Below, in pieces: positions 46,699-54,762 of a stretch of DNA of 64,000 nucleotides. The notes beneath the pieces are model-generated. The model did no database searches, was not told where the DNA came from, and was given only the letters and a program-made list of their open reading frames with translations. Each line of letters opens with the position of its first letter. The first letter of the stretch is position 1. Source of the DNA: Hornefia butyriciproducens (GTDB lineage: Bacteria; Bacillota; Clostridia; Peptostreptococcales; Anaerovoracaceae); the NCBI RefSeq assembly GCF_009695915.1, contig NZ_VUMZ01000003.1, forward strand, positions 186,001-250,000, written 5' to 3'. The position numbers and the translations under genes are program-made.

Positions 46699-47071
46699 GA
46701 CGCAGACTCCTTATGATATTTTGTTCAAGCTCCTCGATGCCTTTCTGTTCGGCTGGCGCGATATGAGACCTTCCGGACACCCGGCCACCGCCGCGCTTGG
46801 CGTGGCCAAACTCCAGAAGGTGCGCCAGCTGATACCGGTTCCGGGAATAGACCGTGACCTCAAAGGCGTGGGAGTTCTGTTTGGTGTTCTTCACCGACCA
46901 GCTCTTGGCATAGGCTCCGGTGCGGCTTGGAGCACCAGCCCGGATTTCATTACGCACGGTGTTCCCGGTTTTCTGTACCGCAGCCTTCATTCCGAGTGTG
47001 CTGGTATCGGCATAATCCTCCAATTCCTTCATGACCTCATCGGCCAGCTGTTCAACCTTGATCTTCTTCAT
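46691..47071 (-). CDS. HK97 gp10-family head-tail joining protein
   Basis: The protein has 126 residues. The block KTGNTVRNEIRAGAPSRTGAYAKSW and AHLLEFGHAKRGGGRVSGRSHIAPA are the hallmark of HK97 gp10 proteins, which link the head connector to the tail. The start overlaps the head closure gene stop (ATGA). Confidence 0.92.
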   Translation of the reverse strand: MKKIKVEQLADEVMKELEDYADTSTLGMKAAVQKTGNTVRNEIRAGAPSRTGAYAKSWSVKNTKQNSHAFEVTVYSRNRYQLAHLLEFGHAKRGGGRVSGRSHIAPAEQKGIEELEQNIIRSLRHG

Positions 47072-47403
47072 GACCGGCTCGCTTTCTGGCAGATGAGCTT
47101 TACTGCCTTATGCTTGAAATTCATATGGTCAATACCGAGAATGTTGTAGGCCTCATCGCGGAAGAAGACGCGGTAGCCAGTAGAGGTAAGGGCATCAACA
47201 GACCGGCAGTGGCGCACGGTGAAGTCGATCTTGGAATCATCCACGATCCGCCCAGCGTCTGTTTCTTCCTTCGGAGATTCGGAGCTTGCGGTCGCATAGC
47301 AGCTATAGTAGGGTACCCATGTGTTTTTGTGGTTGCCGTACTTATCTGTTATGACCTGATTCTTCTCGATGGTGATCCGGATGTTCAGTAATCCAATCTT
47401 CAT
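47068..47403 (-). CDS. Head closure protein (SPP1 gp16-like)
   Basis: The 111-residue protein (LLNIRITIEKNQVITDKYGN, then WYPYY-like WVPYYSCYA and EAYNILGIDHMNFKHKAVKL) matches the small beta-barrel head closure family. It closes the connector after DNA packaging. It overlaps the upstream connector gene by one base and the gp10 gene by four. Confidence 0.88.
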   Translation of the reverse strand: MKIGLLNIRITIEKNQVITDKYGNHKNTWVPYYSCYATASSESPKEETDAGRIVDDSKIDFTVRHCRSVDALTSTGYRVFFRDEAYNILGIDHMNFKHKAVKLICQKASRS

Positions 47404-47681
47404 CAGAAGGCCTCCTTCCGCATACCGAACAGAAGTGAGCGAAGCGTCATGGTAAGCTGATGGTGGTCGGCTTCCTCCCGGTGCTCATACATGTACCCGA
47501 TGGAGTAGAGGATCGCGATCCGGGCTTCCCGGTGGTCGGCTTCAAATGTCTCCTCATCATCAATTCGCACAATGTCCATGCAGAGCTTTTGCGCCGCAGT
47601 GATCAGGTGCTCGATCAGAGTATTCTCGTCATCATGATCCACCCGGAGATATTCCTTTGCCTCTGCAAGTGTTACCAGCAT
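47403..47681 (-). CDS. Head-tail connector protein (gp6-like)
   Basis: The 92-residue protein starts at the ATG at 47681; GAGGTG lies upstream, and an in-frame GTG at 47690 is part of that site. The sequence TLAEAKEYLRVDHDDENTLIEHLITAAQKL is typical of HK97 gp6-type connectors that bind the portal ring. Confidence 0.88.
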   Translation of the reverse strand: MLVTLAEAKEYLRVDHDDENTLIEHLITAAQKLCMDIVRIDDEETFEADHREARIAILYSIGYMYEHREEADHHQLTMTLRSLLFGMRKEAF

Positions 47682-47741
47682 ACGTTTCACCTCATTTCTG
47701 AAAGGGCGATGCCGCGAATTGCAGCACCGCCCATATTATGA

Positions 47742-48947
47742 TCAGTTGCCAGAAGAAGTACCCTTCAGCTTCAGAAGCTGCACGGCCTCCGGAAGGATCA
47801 GCTTTCCGTCGACTCTTTCTTTTGCGACATATCCGATCATGCCGTTTCCAGCAAAGAGCTCCTTGAGTTCCTGAAAACTTCTGGTACCACGGTCGCCGAT
47901 GTTGTAGTACTTGAAGTCGCCGAATGCGATGAACGGCTTACCGGCAGCTGCAACAGGAGCGAAAGGGGAAGTCAGGCACTCATAACCGAGGAGTCTGTCC
48001 GGCTCACCGGCAACAAGGGCAGGCTGCCACATGTACTGGCCGTTCTCGTCCTTGAGCTTTCTGATGGATGCGATGGTCTGATCGTTCAGGATGAACTTGG
48101 CGTTCTTACGATACGGACGCTTCAGGGCATACACCAGATTGATGATGTCGTCGGACTCGACGGTTGTTTTCGCAGTGATCGTGTTTGCCTGCGCACCGCC
48201 GTTTTCGGCAAAGATGCCCAGAGGCTTACCGGAACCATCACCGTTCAGGAAGGCATCCTCCTCGGCGTTGGCCAGAGCGATACCGAACTGGTTGATGATG
48301 TAGTTCTCCAGCTGGAAGGCATTGTCGTAGAGCAGTTCCTCGGTGACCTTGATTGCTACGTGGAGCTTGTAGGCATCCAGCATGATCTGATCGAAGGTCG
48401 CATCACCGAAGGTCAGCGCTTCACCTTCCTCGATCCATGCCGCAGCAGGCTTGGTTGCTGCGATGTTGATCTTGTGCTGGCCGCTGGTTGTGATCGTGGT
48501 ACCCAGCTTTCTCATGATGTTCTCCTCATTCAGGACGTCGATGAGCCTGTGGTCATATTCCTCTGGGACGAGGTAGCCGCCGTTCTCATCGATACCCTCC
48601 TGCAGAACATTGCTGATCTGACGGAAGTTGGTGCGCAGAGCCTGCAGCATGCCTTTCCTGTATTCGTCGGAGGCACGACCGGTTTTCTTTTCCGGTTCAT
48701 TGGCAGGCTGATAAGGTCTGCCCGTGATCGGGGAGTTGACCGGCTGGGAGAGCTCATGCTCCATTGCTTCCTGTCTCTGCATTCTGGAGATTTCACGGCT
48801 CATGTCCATGATTTCCTTCTCCATCTTGTCGTAGGTGGCGGAATCCTCATCGGAGAGAGTTCCCTTGTCTGTTCTGTGGGACTCAGCAAAATCGCGAGCC
48901 GCCGCCAGTGCCTGATTTCTCTTCTGCATCAGTTCTAAAATAGTCAT
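47742..48947 (-). CDS. Major capsid protein (HK97 family)
   Basis: This 401-residue protein forms the icosahedral head. The first 110 or so residues are a charged coiled coil (the delta domain, TILELMQKRNQALAAARDF), probably removed by the protease encoded upstream. The capsid fold follows (EGIDENGGYLVPEEYDHRLIDVL, VTEELLYDN, AEEDAFLNGDGSGKP, QPALVAGEPDRLLGYECLTS). AGGAGG precedes the ATG. Confidence 0.95.
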   Translation of the reverse strand: MTILELMQKRNQALAAARDFAESHRTDKGTLSDEDSATYDKMEKEIMDMSREISRMQRQEAMEHELSQPVNSPITGRPYQPANEPEKKTGRASDEYRKGMLQALRTNFRQISNVLQEGIDENGGYLVPEEYDHRLIDVLNEENIMRKLGTTITTSGQHKINIAATKPAAAWIEEGEALTFGDATFDQIMLDAYKLHVAIKVTEELLYDNAFQLENYIINQFGIALANAEEDAFLNGDGSGKPLGIFAENGGAQANTITAKTTVESDDIINLVYALKRPYRKNAKFILNDQTIASIRKLKDENGQYMWQPALVAGEPDRLLGYECLTSPFAPVAAAGKPFIAFGDFKYYNIGDRGTRSFQELKELFAGNGMIGYVAKERVDGKLILPEAVQLLKLKGTSSGN

Positions 48948-48965
48948 GGTAAAAATCCTCCTTCA

Positions 48966-49733
48966 TTACATGAATTTTGAGATAGTGTCGAGTCGCTGCA
49001 GGATATCGTCGACTGAGCGACCGGGTTCTTCAGGAGCTTCCGGCTCCCTTTTCGGTATGTGATATTTGGCTTCCAGCTTGTTTACGAGGGCAGCGTTGAC
49101 CGCCTTACGTGAGAACAGCAACGCTTCAGCAGGGTTGACTGCATCTTCCGGCGCATCTTCAGCACGCCTTAAGATGTCGTCCGCAAACCCAAGCTCCACA
49201 GCTTTGTTGGCGTCCATCCAAGTCTCTGCATCCATAAGGTGTGAGAGCTTGGCACGGGATAGGCCGGTCTTGATCTCGTAGCTGTTGATGATGGATTCTT
49301 TGACTTCATCCAGCATGGCCATTGCTTTTTCCATTTCGGTGTGGTCACCGAAGGCAATGGTCGCCGGGTTGTGGATCATCATCATGGAGACCGGGGACAT
49401 GAGCACCTTCGTGCCTGCCATCGCAATGACGGAGGCAGCAGAGGCTGCAATGCCGTCGATCTTCACAGTGACGCCGCCCTTGTAATCCATCAGCATGTTA
49501 TAGATCTGTGCTGCGGCCACGCAGTCACCGCCCGGAGAGTTGATCCAGACCGTGATGTCACCACTGCCGGAGTTTAATTCCTCCCTGAAAAGCTCCGGTG
49601 TGACATCATCGTCAAACCAGCTTTCTTCAGCGATGGTGCCATTCAGGAACAGCGTCCTTTCTGTCACCGGTTCCTGCGTTTCCTGATTCACTGCCGTTCT
49701 GTTTTTCCAGTTCCAGAACTTCTTCGTCTTCAT
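48966..49733 (-). CDS. ClpP-like prohead protease
   Basis: The protein has 255 residues from the ATG at 49733, with GGAGG nine bases upstream. The ClpP fold has S98 in DGIAASAAS, H121 in MMIHNP, and an aspartate near WMDANKA. It cleaves the capsid delta domain and scaffold during head maturation. The 5' end overlaps the portal gene's 3' end by 107 bases in another frame. Confidence 0.93.
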   Translation of the reverse strand: MKTKKFWNWKNRTAVNQETQEPVTERTLFLNGTIAEESWFDDDVTPELFREELNSGSGDITVWINSPGGDCVAAAQIYNMLMDYKGGVTVKIDGIAASAASVIAMAGTKVLMSPVSMMMIHNPATIAFGDHTEMEKAMAMLDEVKESIINSYEIKTGLSRAKLSHLMDAETWMDANKAVELGFADDILRRAEDAPEDAVNPAEALLFSRKAVNAALVNKLEAKYHIPKREPEAPEEPGRSVDDILQRLDTISKFM

Positions 49734-50991
49734 TGGATTCTTCCTCCTTTCCAGCGGCAGACGAGGCCGCAAAAATACCCGCATCTTCGAGCTTGGTCAT
49801 GTTTCCGTTGATGAGATATAGATCACCGCCGAGCTCGGCAGGGATGCGGTCAAGGTTCTCAAGCTCTCTGATGTCGTTGGCGCTCATCCAGCCGTTCTGC
49901 CTTGCGGTAGCGTAGCCATTCATACGGCTCTGGTAATCGCCGCGAAGGAGGCCGTCGACATTGAACTTGACGAAGTAGTGAGCTTTCTCATCCGGAGAGA
50001 GGAGGGAGCGGATAATGGCCTGCTCCCATCTGGCCACCCACGGGTCGAGGGTGTATTTCACAAACTCCAGTGATTGCTGCTCAATATTAGAAAAGCTCGA
50101 CTTCTCCAGATCCCCGATCATGTGAGGGGGTATCCGGAAAATTCGAGCGATTTCATTGATCTGAAATTTCCGTGTTTCCAAAAATTGCGCCTGCTCCGGT
50201 GCGATGGAGATCGGCGTGTATTTCATGCCTTCTTCCAAAATCGCGACTTTCCCGGCATTCTGGCTTCCGGAGAAGCCCTTGTTCCAGCTCTCGCGCACCC
50301 GGTCGGGATCTTTCACTGTACCCGGATACTCTAAAAGGCCTCCCGGCGTTGCACCGTTTGAGAAGAACTTAGCGCCATACTCCTCGGTTGCGATGGCAAG
50401 GCCGATAGCATTCTTGGCCATTGCTATGGGTGAATAGCCCACAAGCCCATCAAACCCGAGGCCGGGTATGTGGAGCACATCGCTTGGCTGTAGGATCACG
50501 GTTCCGGTCTTCATGGTCGGAGCATCCTCGTTAGAGACCTGATAGCTGTAATAGAGCTTTCCGTGCTCGTCCCGGTCGACCGTCATTCGGTTTGGCATGA
50601 GAGGGTAAAGCCCGACGACCTCGCCGCGACCGTTCCGGATCACCTGCGCATAGGCATTGCCCCATAGGAGCAGATGTGTCATGAGTGTTTCCCGGAAGAT
50701 GAAGGATGTCATTTCCGGATTCGGCTCGTCATGGAGCAGGAAATACAGTGGATGATCCAGCGCTTTTTCCTTGCCGCCTTTCTCGTTGTACTTGTACAGA
50801 TGAAGCGGCAGACCGGCGATTGCCTCTGACAGGATGCGCACACAGGAGTAGACTGCTGTCATCTGCATGGCAGAGCGTTCCGTGACCGTCTTCCCGGAGG
50901 TGGTGCCGCCAAGAAAGAAGCGGTAGGCGCTGCCGGAGGTGGAGTCCGTTGGCTTATCCCTTGATCTGAAAATGCTTGATAAAAAACTCAT
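49627..50991 (-). CDS. Portal protein
   Basis: The 454-residue protein starts at 50991 (GAGGAGG six bases upstream; a start at 51006 lies within the terminase end). The blocks AVYSCVRILSEAIAGLPLHLY, NPEMTSFIFRETLMTHLLLWGNAYA and FRIPPHMIGDLEKSSFSNIEQQSLEFV are HK97-type portal signatures. Twelve copies form the DNA entry ring. The C-terminal tail is acidic and Ser/Gly-rich and overlaps the protease gene. Confidence 0.95.
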   Translation of the reverse strand: MSFLSSIFRSRDKPTDSTSGSAYRFFLGGTTSGKTVTERSAMQMTAVYSCVRILSEAIAGLPLHLYKYNEKGGKEKALDHPLYFLLHDEPNPEMTSFIFRETLMTHLLLWGNAYAQVIRNGRGEVVGLYPLMPNRMTVDRDEHGKLYYSYQVSNEDAPTMKTGTVILQPSDVLHIPGLGFDGLVGYSPIAMAKNAIGLAIATEEYGAKFFSNGATPGGLLEYPGTVKDPDRVRESWNKGFSGSQNAGKVAILEEGMKYTPISIAPEQAQFLETRKFQINEIARIFRIPPHMIGDLEKSSFSNIEQQSLEFVKYTLDPWVARWEQAIIRSLLSPDEKAHYFVKFNVDGLLRGDYQSRMNGYATARQNGWMSANDIRELENLDRIPAELGGDLYLINGNMTKLEDAGIFAASSAAGKEEESNEDEEVLELEKQNGSESGNAGTGDRKDAVPEWHHR

Positions 50992-51002
50992 CTGATACCT
51001 CC

Positions 51003-52568
51003 TCAAATGAAAAGGATGCCTCGGCTGTCATAGACCGATGCACCCGTATCGTTGCCACAGCGGATCGCACGATCCAGCGCCATGATGGTGGCGATGGCAC
51101 CGTCAATCTTTTCTGTGGATTTTTCCTTATCTGCTTTGATGTTGCCAGCCGGGTCTGTACGGATGAAGATGTTGTCCATCATCCAGCGGAGCACCGGGTG
51201 GCCGCCGTGCGCAATTTTCTGTTCCAGCGTCAGCTTCATGAGCTCCTTGGTAGGTGGACTCATATCCTTAAAGCCCTGACCGAACGGCACGACCGTGAAG
51301 CCCATACCTTCGAGATTCTGTACCATCTGGACGGCTCCCCAGCGGTCGAATGCGATCTCCCGGATATTGAAGCGCTCACCGAGGTGTTCGATGAACTGCT
51401 CAATGAAGCCGTAGTGGACGACGTTGCCGTCCGTCGTAAAGAGATAGCCTTGCTTCTCCCACAGATCGTAAGGAACGTGGTCTCGCCGAACACGGATGTC
51501 CAGAGTATCCTCCGGCACCCAGAAGTATGGGAGTACGGCAAACTTATCGTCCTCATCTTCCGGAGGGAAGACCAGCACAAAGGCTGTGATGTCCGTAGTG
51601 GAGGAGAGGTCAAGGCCGCCGTAGCAGACCCGGCCTTCCAGCATCTTTTCATCAACCGGGAAGGCACATTTATCCCACTTGTCCATTGGCATCCAGCGGA
51701 CGGACTGCTTCACCCATTGATTGAGGCGGAGCTGCCGGAAGGCATTCTCTTCACCGGGATTCTGCTTGGCAGAGTCGCAGGCTTCCTGTACCTTCTCGAT
51801 ATCCACCGTAATGCCCAGCGATGGATTCGCTTTTTCCCAGACCTTGGGATCAGTCCAGTCTTCATCCTCAGAAGCACCGTAGATCACCGGATAGAAGGTC
51901 TTGTCGATCTTACGTCCTTCAAGGATATCCAGCGCCTTCTGGTGTACTTCCCAGCAGATGGAGTTGGTGTTATCACCGGCTGTTGTGATCAAAAAGAAAA
52001 GCGGCTGCTTTCTCGCATCGCCGCTGCCTTTGGTCATAACATCGTATAGCTTCCTGTTCGGTTGTGTATGGAGCTCATCGAAGATGACTCCGTGTGTATT
52101 GAAACCGTGCTTGTTGGCCACATCCGCTGACAGGACTTTGTATTTGCTGTTGGTTGGATTGTAGACAATGGTACGTGTGGACTTGTTGATGGTAACGTGC
52201 CGTTCGAGAGCAGGGCAGAGCATCACCATATCCACAGCCACATCAAATACAATCTTGGCCTGATTGACATCAGCGGCACAGCCATAGACCTCGGCTCGCT
52301 GTTCGCCGTCCGCGCAGGTAAGGTACAGCGCGATGGCAGCAGCAAGCTCGGACTTTCCCATCTTCTTCGGGATCTCGACATAGGCCGTCGTAAACTGCCG
52401 GTAGCCGTTTGGCTTCAGTGTCCCGAACACGTCTCGCACGATCTGCTCCTGCCAATCGATCAGTTCAAAGGGCTTTTTATACCATTCACCCTTGGTGTGC
52501 TGAAGGCTCTCGATAAAGGCAACAGCAAAGTCAGCGGCGTACTCGTCATAGTAGGAATCCTCTGCCAT
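51003..52568 (-). CDS. Terminase large subunit
   Basis: This 521-residue packaging motor and nuclease has the ATPase Walker A-like PKKMGKSE near 67-73 and Walker B VIFDELHTQ. The nuclease part shows GGLDLSSTTDITAF and a C-terminal DGAIATIMALDRA. The first ATG is at 52568, but the 13 codons before it (reading IRKLENYTPTHF in frame) match the usual terminase N terminus and have no ATG, GTG or TTG before a stop at 52608-52610. So the real start may be an ATC at 52604, or one base may be inserted. GGAGGTGATG is upstream. Confidence 0.93.
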   Translation of the reverse strand: MAEDSYYDEYAADFAVAFIESLQHTKGEWYKKPFELIDWQEQIVRDVFGTLKPNGYRQFTTAYVEIPKKMGKSELAAAIALYLTCADGEQRAEVYGCAADVNQAKIVFDVAVDMVMLCPALERHVTINKSTRTIVYNPTNSKYKVLSADVANKHGFNTHGVIFDELHTQPNRKLYDVMTKGSGDARKQPLFFLITTAGDNTNSICWEVHQKALDILEGRKIDKTFYPVIYGASEDEDWTDPKVWEKANPSLGITVDIEKVQEACDSAKQNPGEENAFRQLRLNQWVKQSVRWMPMDKWDKCAFPVDEKMLEGRVCYGGLDLSSTTDITAFVLVFPPEDEDDKFAVLPYFWVPEDTLDIRVRRDHVPYDLWEKQGYLFTTDGNVVHYGFIEQFIEHLGERFNIREIAFDRWGAVQMVQNLEGMGFTVVPFGQGFKDMSPPTKELMKLTLEQKIAHGGHPVLRWMMDNIFIRTDPAGNIKADKEKSTEKIDGAIATIMALDRAIRCGNDTGASVYDSRGILFI

Positions 52569-52713
52569 GAAGTGCGTCGGTGTATAATTTTCAAGTTTTC
52601 TGATAGGTCATCACCTCCAAAAGGGCATAAAAAATAGCCGCCATGTGCGACTTCCCTGTACGAGATACAGCCCCAGCCGGGCTGCTCTCTGGTGTTCTCA
52701 GTTTTGTTATGCT

Positions 52714-53187
52714 TTACAGTGTGAAGTGAATGCCAAGAATCTCTTCGTCCCGGTATTCTCCGAAGCGGCGCTCGCGCCTTGTGATTGTTGTCAGGCCTGT
52801 CATGGTGCAACCTGCTTTGGCAAAGCCGTGGAGGTTTTCCATCACCGCTGTGCTCTGGTTGGTGTAGATGAAGCTATCGAATCCGGCCTTCCGAAGGGCG
52901 TCCACAAAGTCGTCAACCTCGCGATCCCAGAGGAAGTCGTTCATCTCAATCTCATCTTCACCATGTTCCAGTGTGTTTGTAAAAGCGCGGTAGGCTTTGC
53001 AGGCTCCCTGCGGAATCGGGTAGGTGGCTGCCTGATCCTCTTCGTACCAAGCCTTGAGCTCCTCCGAGTCCCATCCGTAGGCCTCGAGAATCTGGGCTTT
53101 GCGATCCTTGCGCTCAGCCTTTTCCTGTTCCCATTTTTCTGCGATCTGTCTCAGGTTTTCAAAGTATGCGTTGTTTGTCTTCATCAT
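52714..53187 (-). CDS. Conserved phage protein of unknown function
   Basis: This 157-residue protein is acidic and helical at the N terminus (EKWEQEKAERKDRKAQILEAYGWDSEELK). It has a C-terminal alpha/beta part (FVDALRKAGFDSFIYTNQSTAVMENLHGFAKAGC) that looks like a small phage domain seen near terminase genes. AGGAGG precedes the ATG. It lies between a 91-residue gene and the large terminase. No function is known to me. Confidence 0.65.
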   Translation of the reverse strand: MMKTNNAYFENLRQIAEKWEQEKAERKDRKAQILEAYGWDSEELKAWYEEDQAATYPIPQGACKAYRAFTNTLEHGEDEIEMNDFLWDREVDDFVDALRKAGFDSFIYTNQSTAVMENLHGFAKAGCTMTGLTTITRRERRFGEYRDEEILGIHFTL

Positions 53188-53200
53188 GATTCTTGCCTCC

Positions 53201-53476
53201 TTACTGCTGCATCGCCCATGCCATCGCGTGCCCGTCGTCTTCGAATTCGACCTCGCTGACTGCTCTCAGGCCGATCGTTCCTTCGCAGGTGGTGTCGTCT
53301 GTGAGGAATTCGTAGGTTGCTCCGAAGTAGGAAGGCTGGCCTTTGCCGTTGTAGTAGTATCCGGCAATGATCACCTTGTCTCCGAAGTTCAGGAGCTTGC
53401 TCCAGCGGCATTCGAGGTCTTCCGGGGTGGTTGGGTTTGGCAGTCTGTATTTTCTGGTTCCTTCGTTGATTGTCAT
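53201..53476 (-). CDS. Small phage protein of unknown function
   Basis: The 91-residue protein begins MTINEGTRKYRLPNPTTPED at 53476 (GGAGG 9 bases upstream). It has strands GDKVIIAGYYYNGKGQPSYFGATYEF and an acidic C terminus (VEFEDDGHAMAWAMQQ). I do not recognise the family. A promoter-like repeated element lies just upstream, so the gene may start a transcript. Confidence 0.6.
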   Translation of the reverse strand: MTINEGTRKYRLPNPTTPEDLECRWSKLLNFGDKVIIAGYYYNGKGQPSYFGATYEFLTDDTTCEGTIGLRAVSEVEFEDDGHAMAWAMQQ

Positions 53477-53500
53477 TTTCGCTTTCCTCCTTGTCTTTTG

Positions 53501-53540
53501 GTATGTGTATATTCGCTCTACTCGGAGGATATAGCAAGTC
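53501..53540 (-). promoter_or_regulatory. Repeated promoter-like element, copy 1
   Basis: On the minus strand GACTTGCTAT (53540-53531), then TAGAGCGAATATACACATAC. A second copy at 54704-54743 has the same layout. It lies just after a terminator and 25 bases before the gene at 53476, as expected for a phage promoter or operator. Confidence 0.5.
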
Positions 53541-53574
53541 ATTTCTGCTATAATTTCACATCTTTTTTAACGAC

Positions 53575-53598
53575 CAAAAGAGCCTGCTGGCTCCCTTG
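53575..53598 (-). terminator. Terminator after the DUF5049 gene
   Basis: On the minus strand GGGAGCC-AGCA-GGCTCTT forms a short hairpin followed by TTGG. It sits between the DUF5049 gene and the promoter-like element. Confidence 0.55.
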
Positions 53599-53607
53599 GT
53601 TTGAGGT

Positions 53608-53784
53608 CTATTCCTCGCCCGTCATGATGAAGTTTGCATACTCTTTTTTGTGGTCTGTAAGCCAGTCCACCAGTTCGTAATACCCGAGGTCAAAGGCGAT
53701 CCTCTGGACTGCCGGGACATCAAACATGTTGGTAAGGCCGGTGTCCCGGACGGCGAGGATCTGCTCGCGGATCATGTTAGTCAT
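53608..53784 (-). CDS. DUF5049-like small phage protein
   Basis: The 58-residue protein begins MTNMIREQILAVRDTG at 53784 and contains MFDVPAVQRIAFDLGYYELVDWL, typical of DUF5049 phage proteins. The start overlaps the DUF4314 gene by 8 bases; the ribosome site is weak (GGTGG). Function unknown. Confidence 0.75.
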   Translation of the reverse strand: MTNMIREQILAVRDTGLTNMFDVPAVQRIAFDLGYYELVDWLTDHKKEYANFIMTGEE

Positions 53785-54010
53785 TCGCGTCCACCACCTT
53801 TCTGACCACATCGACTCCGTAGATCACATTCAGGCCGGAGCCGTTATCCCAGCGTACCATCAGGCTTCCGGTATCATCGATTCCGGTTACCGTGCCACAG
53901 GTACCTGCAGGTGGTGCCTGAACATCATCCATCTGGATGAGCTCGACGCGTGTACCGGCAGGGTAGGTCTCACGTAGGTGCCTTAGTTGTTCTGGTCTGA
54001 TCATCCTCAT
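53777..54010 (-). CDS. DUF4314-like small phage protein
   Basis: The 77-residue protein starts at 54010 (AGGAGG 7 bases upstream). The sequence RPEQLRHLRETYPAGTRVEL, then DDVQAPPAGTCGTVTGIDDTG and WDNGSGL, is the DUF4314 pattern. It has a beta-barrel look and no known function. It overlaps the upstream gene's stop (ATGA). Confidence 0.8.
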   Translation of the reverse strand: MRMIRPEQLRHLRETYPAGTRVELIQMDDVQAPPAGTCGTVTGIDDTGSLMVRWDNGSGLNVIYGVDVVRKVVDAND

Positions 54011-54669
54011 GCCTGCACCTCCTTTGTCGGTGTGCCGCTTTTCCATGCGGAGCTTCCGGAGAAGTTCTGCAGCAGGATCTTTCGGCTCTGCTTATAATCG
54101 TCGCCAATGAATCCGAGACGGAGGAGGAAGCAGCGGAATGCGTACTTCTCATTCTCGACCGGCTTGTCTTTCCCAGTGACGCGCTTGGCTTCCTTTGCCA
54201 TGCGGCAGAGGGCTGTCACGAAATCCATGTAGGCCTTGATCTCTTCCGGGGTTGTGTCTGCCTTGAACCAAGGGAAGTCGAGCTTGCCGTCTTTCTCGCC
54301 AACTACGAGGCTGTCTGTTCCGATGGCCTTTTTGATCAGGCTTTCTTTGGATTCGATTAGGGCTTCCAGTCTGGAAATCTCATCGCCGGTCATCATCGGC
54401 ATCTGGATCGCAAGCCCGGTGCCTTCGTATTCCTCGCCCTCATCCGGGGTGAAGCCTGCGTCGGCGATGGCGTTGAAAACTCTCTCGACCTCGTCGCTAT
54501 AGTTCTCGTCGTCAAAGACCAGAGCGCCTTCGCGGTCGACCGTGAAGTAGTCCATCTGGTAGGAGAAGGTCGGTGCACCCTGATAAATGGCATCGACTCC
54601 GATTTCCTTGGCGATGACCTCGGCCAGCCTTTTTCTTTCTTTTCCGTTTACTCTGTAATGTACGATCAT
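54007..54669 (-). CDS. Conserved phage protein, often labelled virulence-related
   Basis: This 220-residue protein starts MIVHYRVNGKERKRLAEVIAKEIGVDAIYQGAP, with FSYQMDYFTVDREGALVF and a C-terminal RCFLLRLGFIGDDYKQSRKILL. Similar proteins occur in many Clostridia prophages and are annotated as virulence-related without evidence. GGAGG precedes the ATG. A promoter-like element is upstream. Function unknown. Confidence 0.7.
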   Translation of the reverse strand: MIVHYRVNGKERKRLAEVIAKEIGVDAIYQGAPTFSYQMDYFTVDREGALVFDDENYSDEVERVFNAIADAGFTPDEGEEYEGTGLAIQMPMMTGDEISRLEALIESKESLIKKAIGTDSLVVGEKDGKLDFPWFKADTTPEEIKAYMDFVTALCRMAKEAKRVTGKDKPVENEKYAFRCFLLRLGFIGDDYKQSRKILLQNFSGSSAWKSGTPTKEVQA

Positions 54670-54703
54670 TTTTGAATCCTCCTTTGCTTTCTGTGCTTTT
54701 TCG

Positions 54704-54743
54704 GTAGTACATATATCACTCTAAAAGCCAGTAATAGCAAGTC
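54704..54743 (-). promoter_or_regulatory. Repeated promoter-like element, copy 2
   Basis: On the minus strand GACTTGCTAT (54743-54734), then TTTTAGAGTGATATATGTAC and TACCGAAAAAG. It lies 35 bases upstream of the gene at 54669 and matches copy 1 in block order. TTGCTA and TATATG could serve as -35 and -10 boxes with a 19-base spacing. Confidence 0.5.
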
Positions 54744-54762
54744 TTTTATCGATATATCTGTA

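Noticed and set aside
52460-52810. 116-residue frame around the terminase start
   Set aside because: Basic, low-quality sequence in a different phase from the terminase, with no ribosome site.
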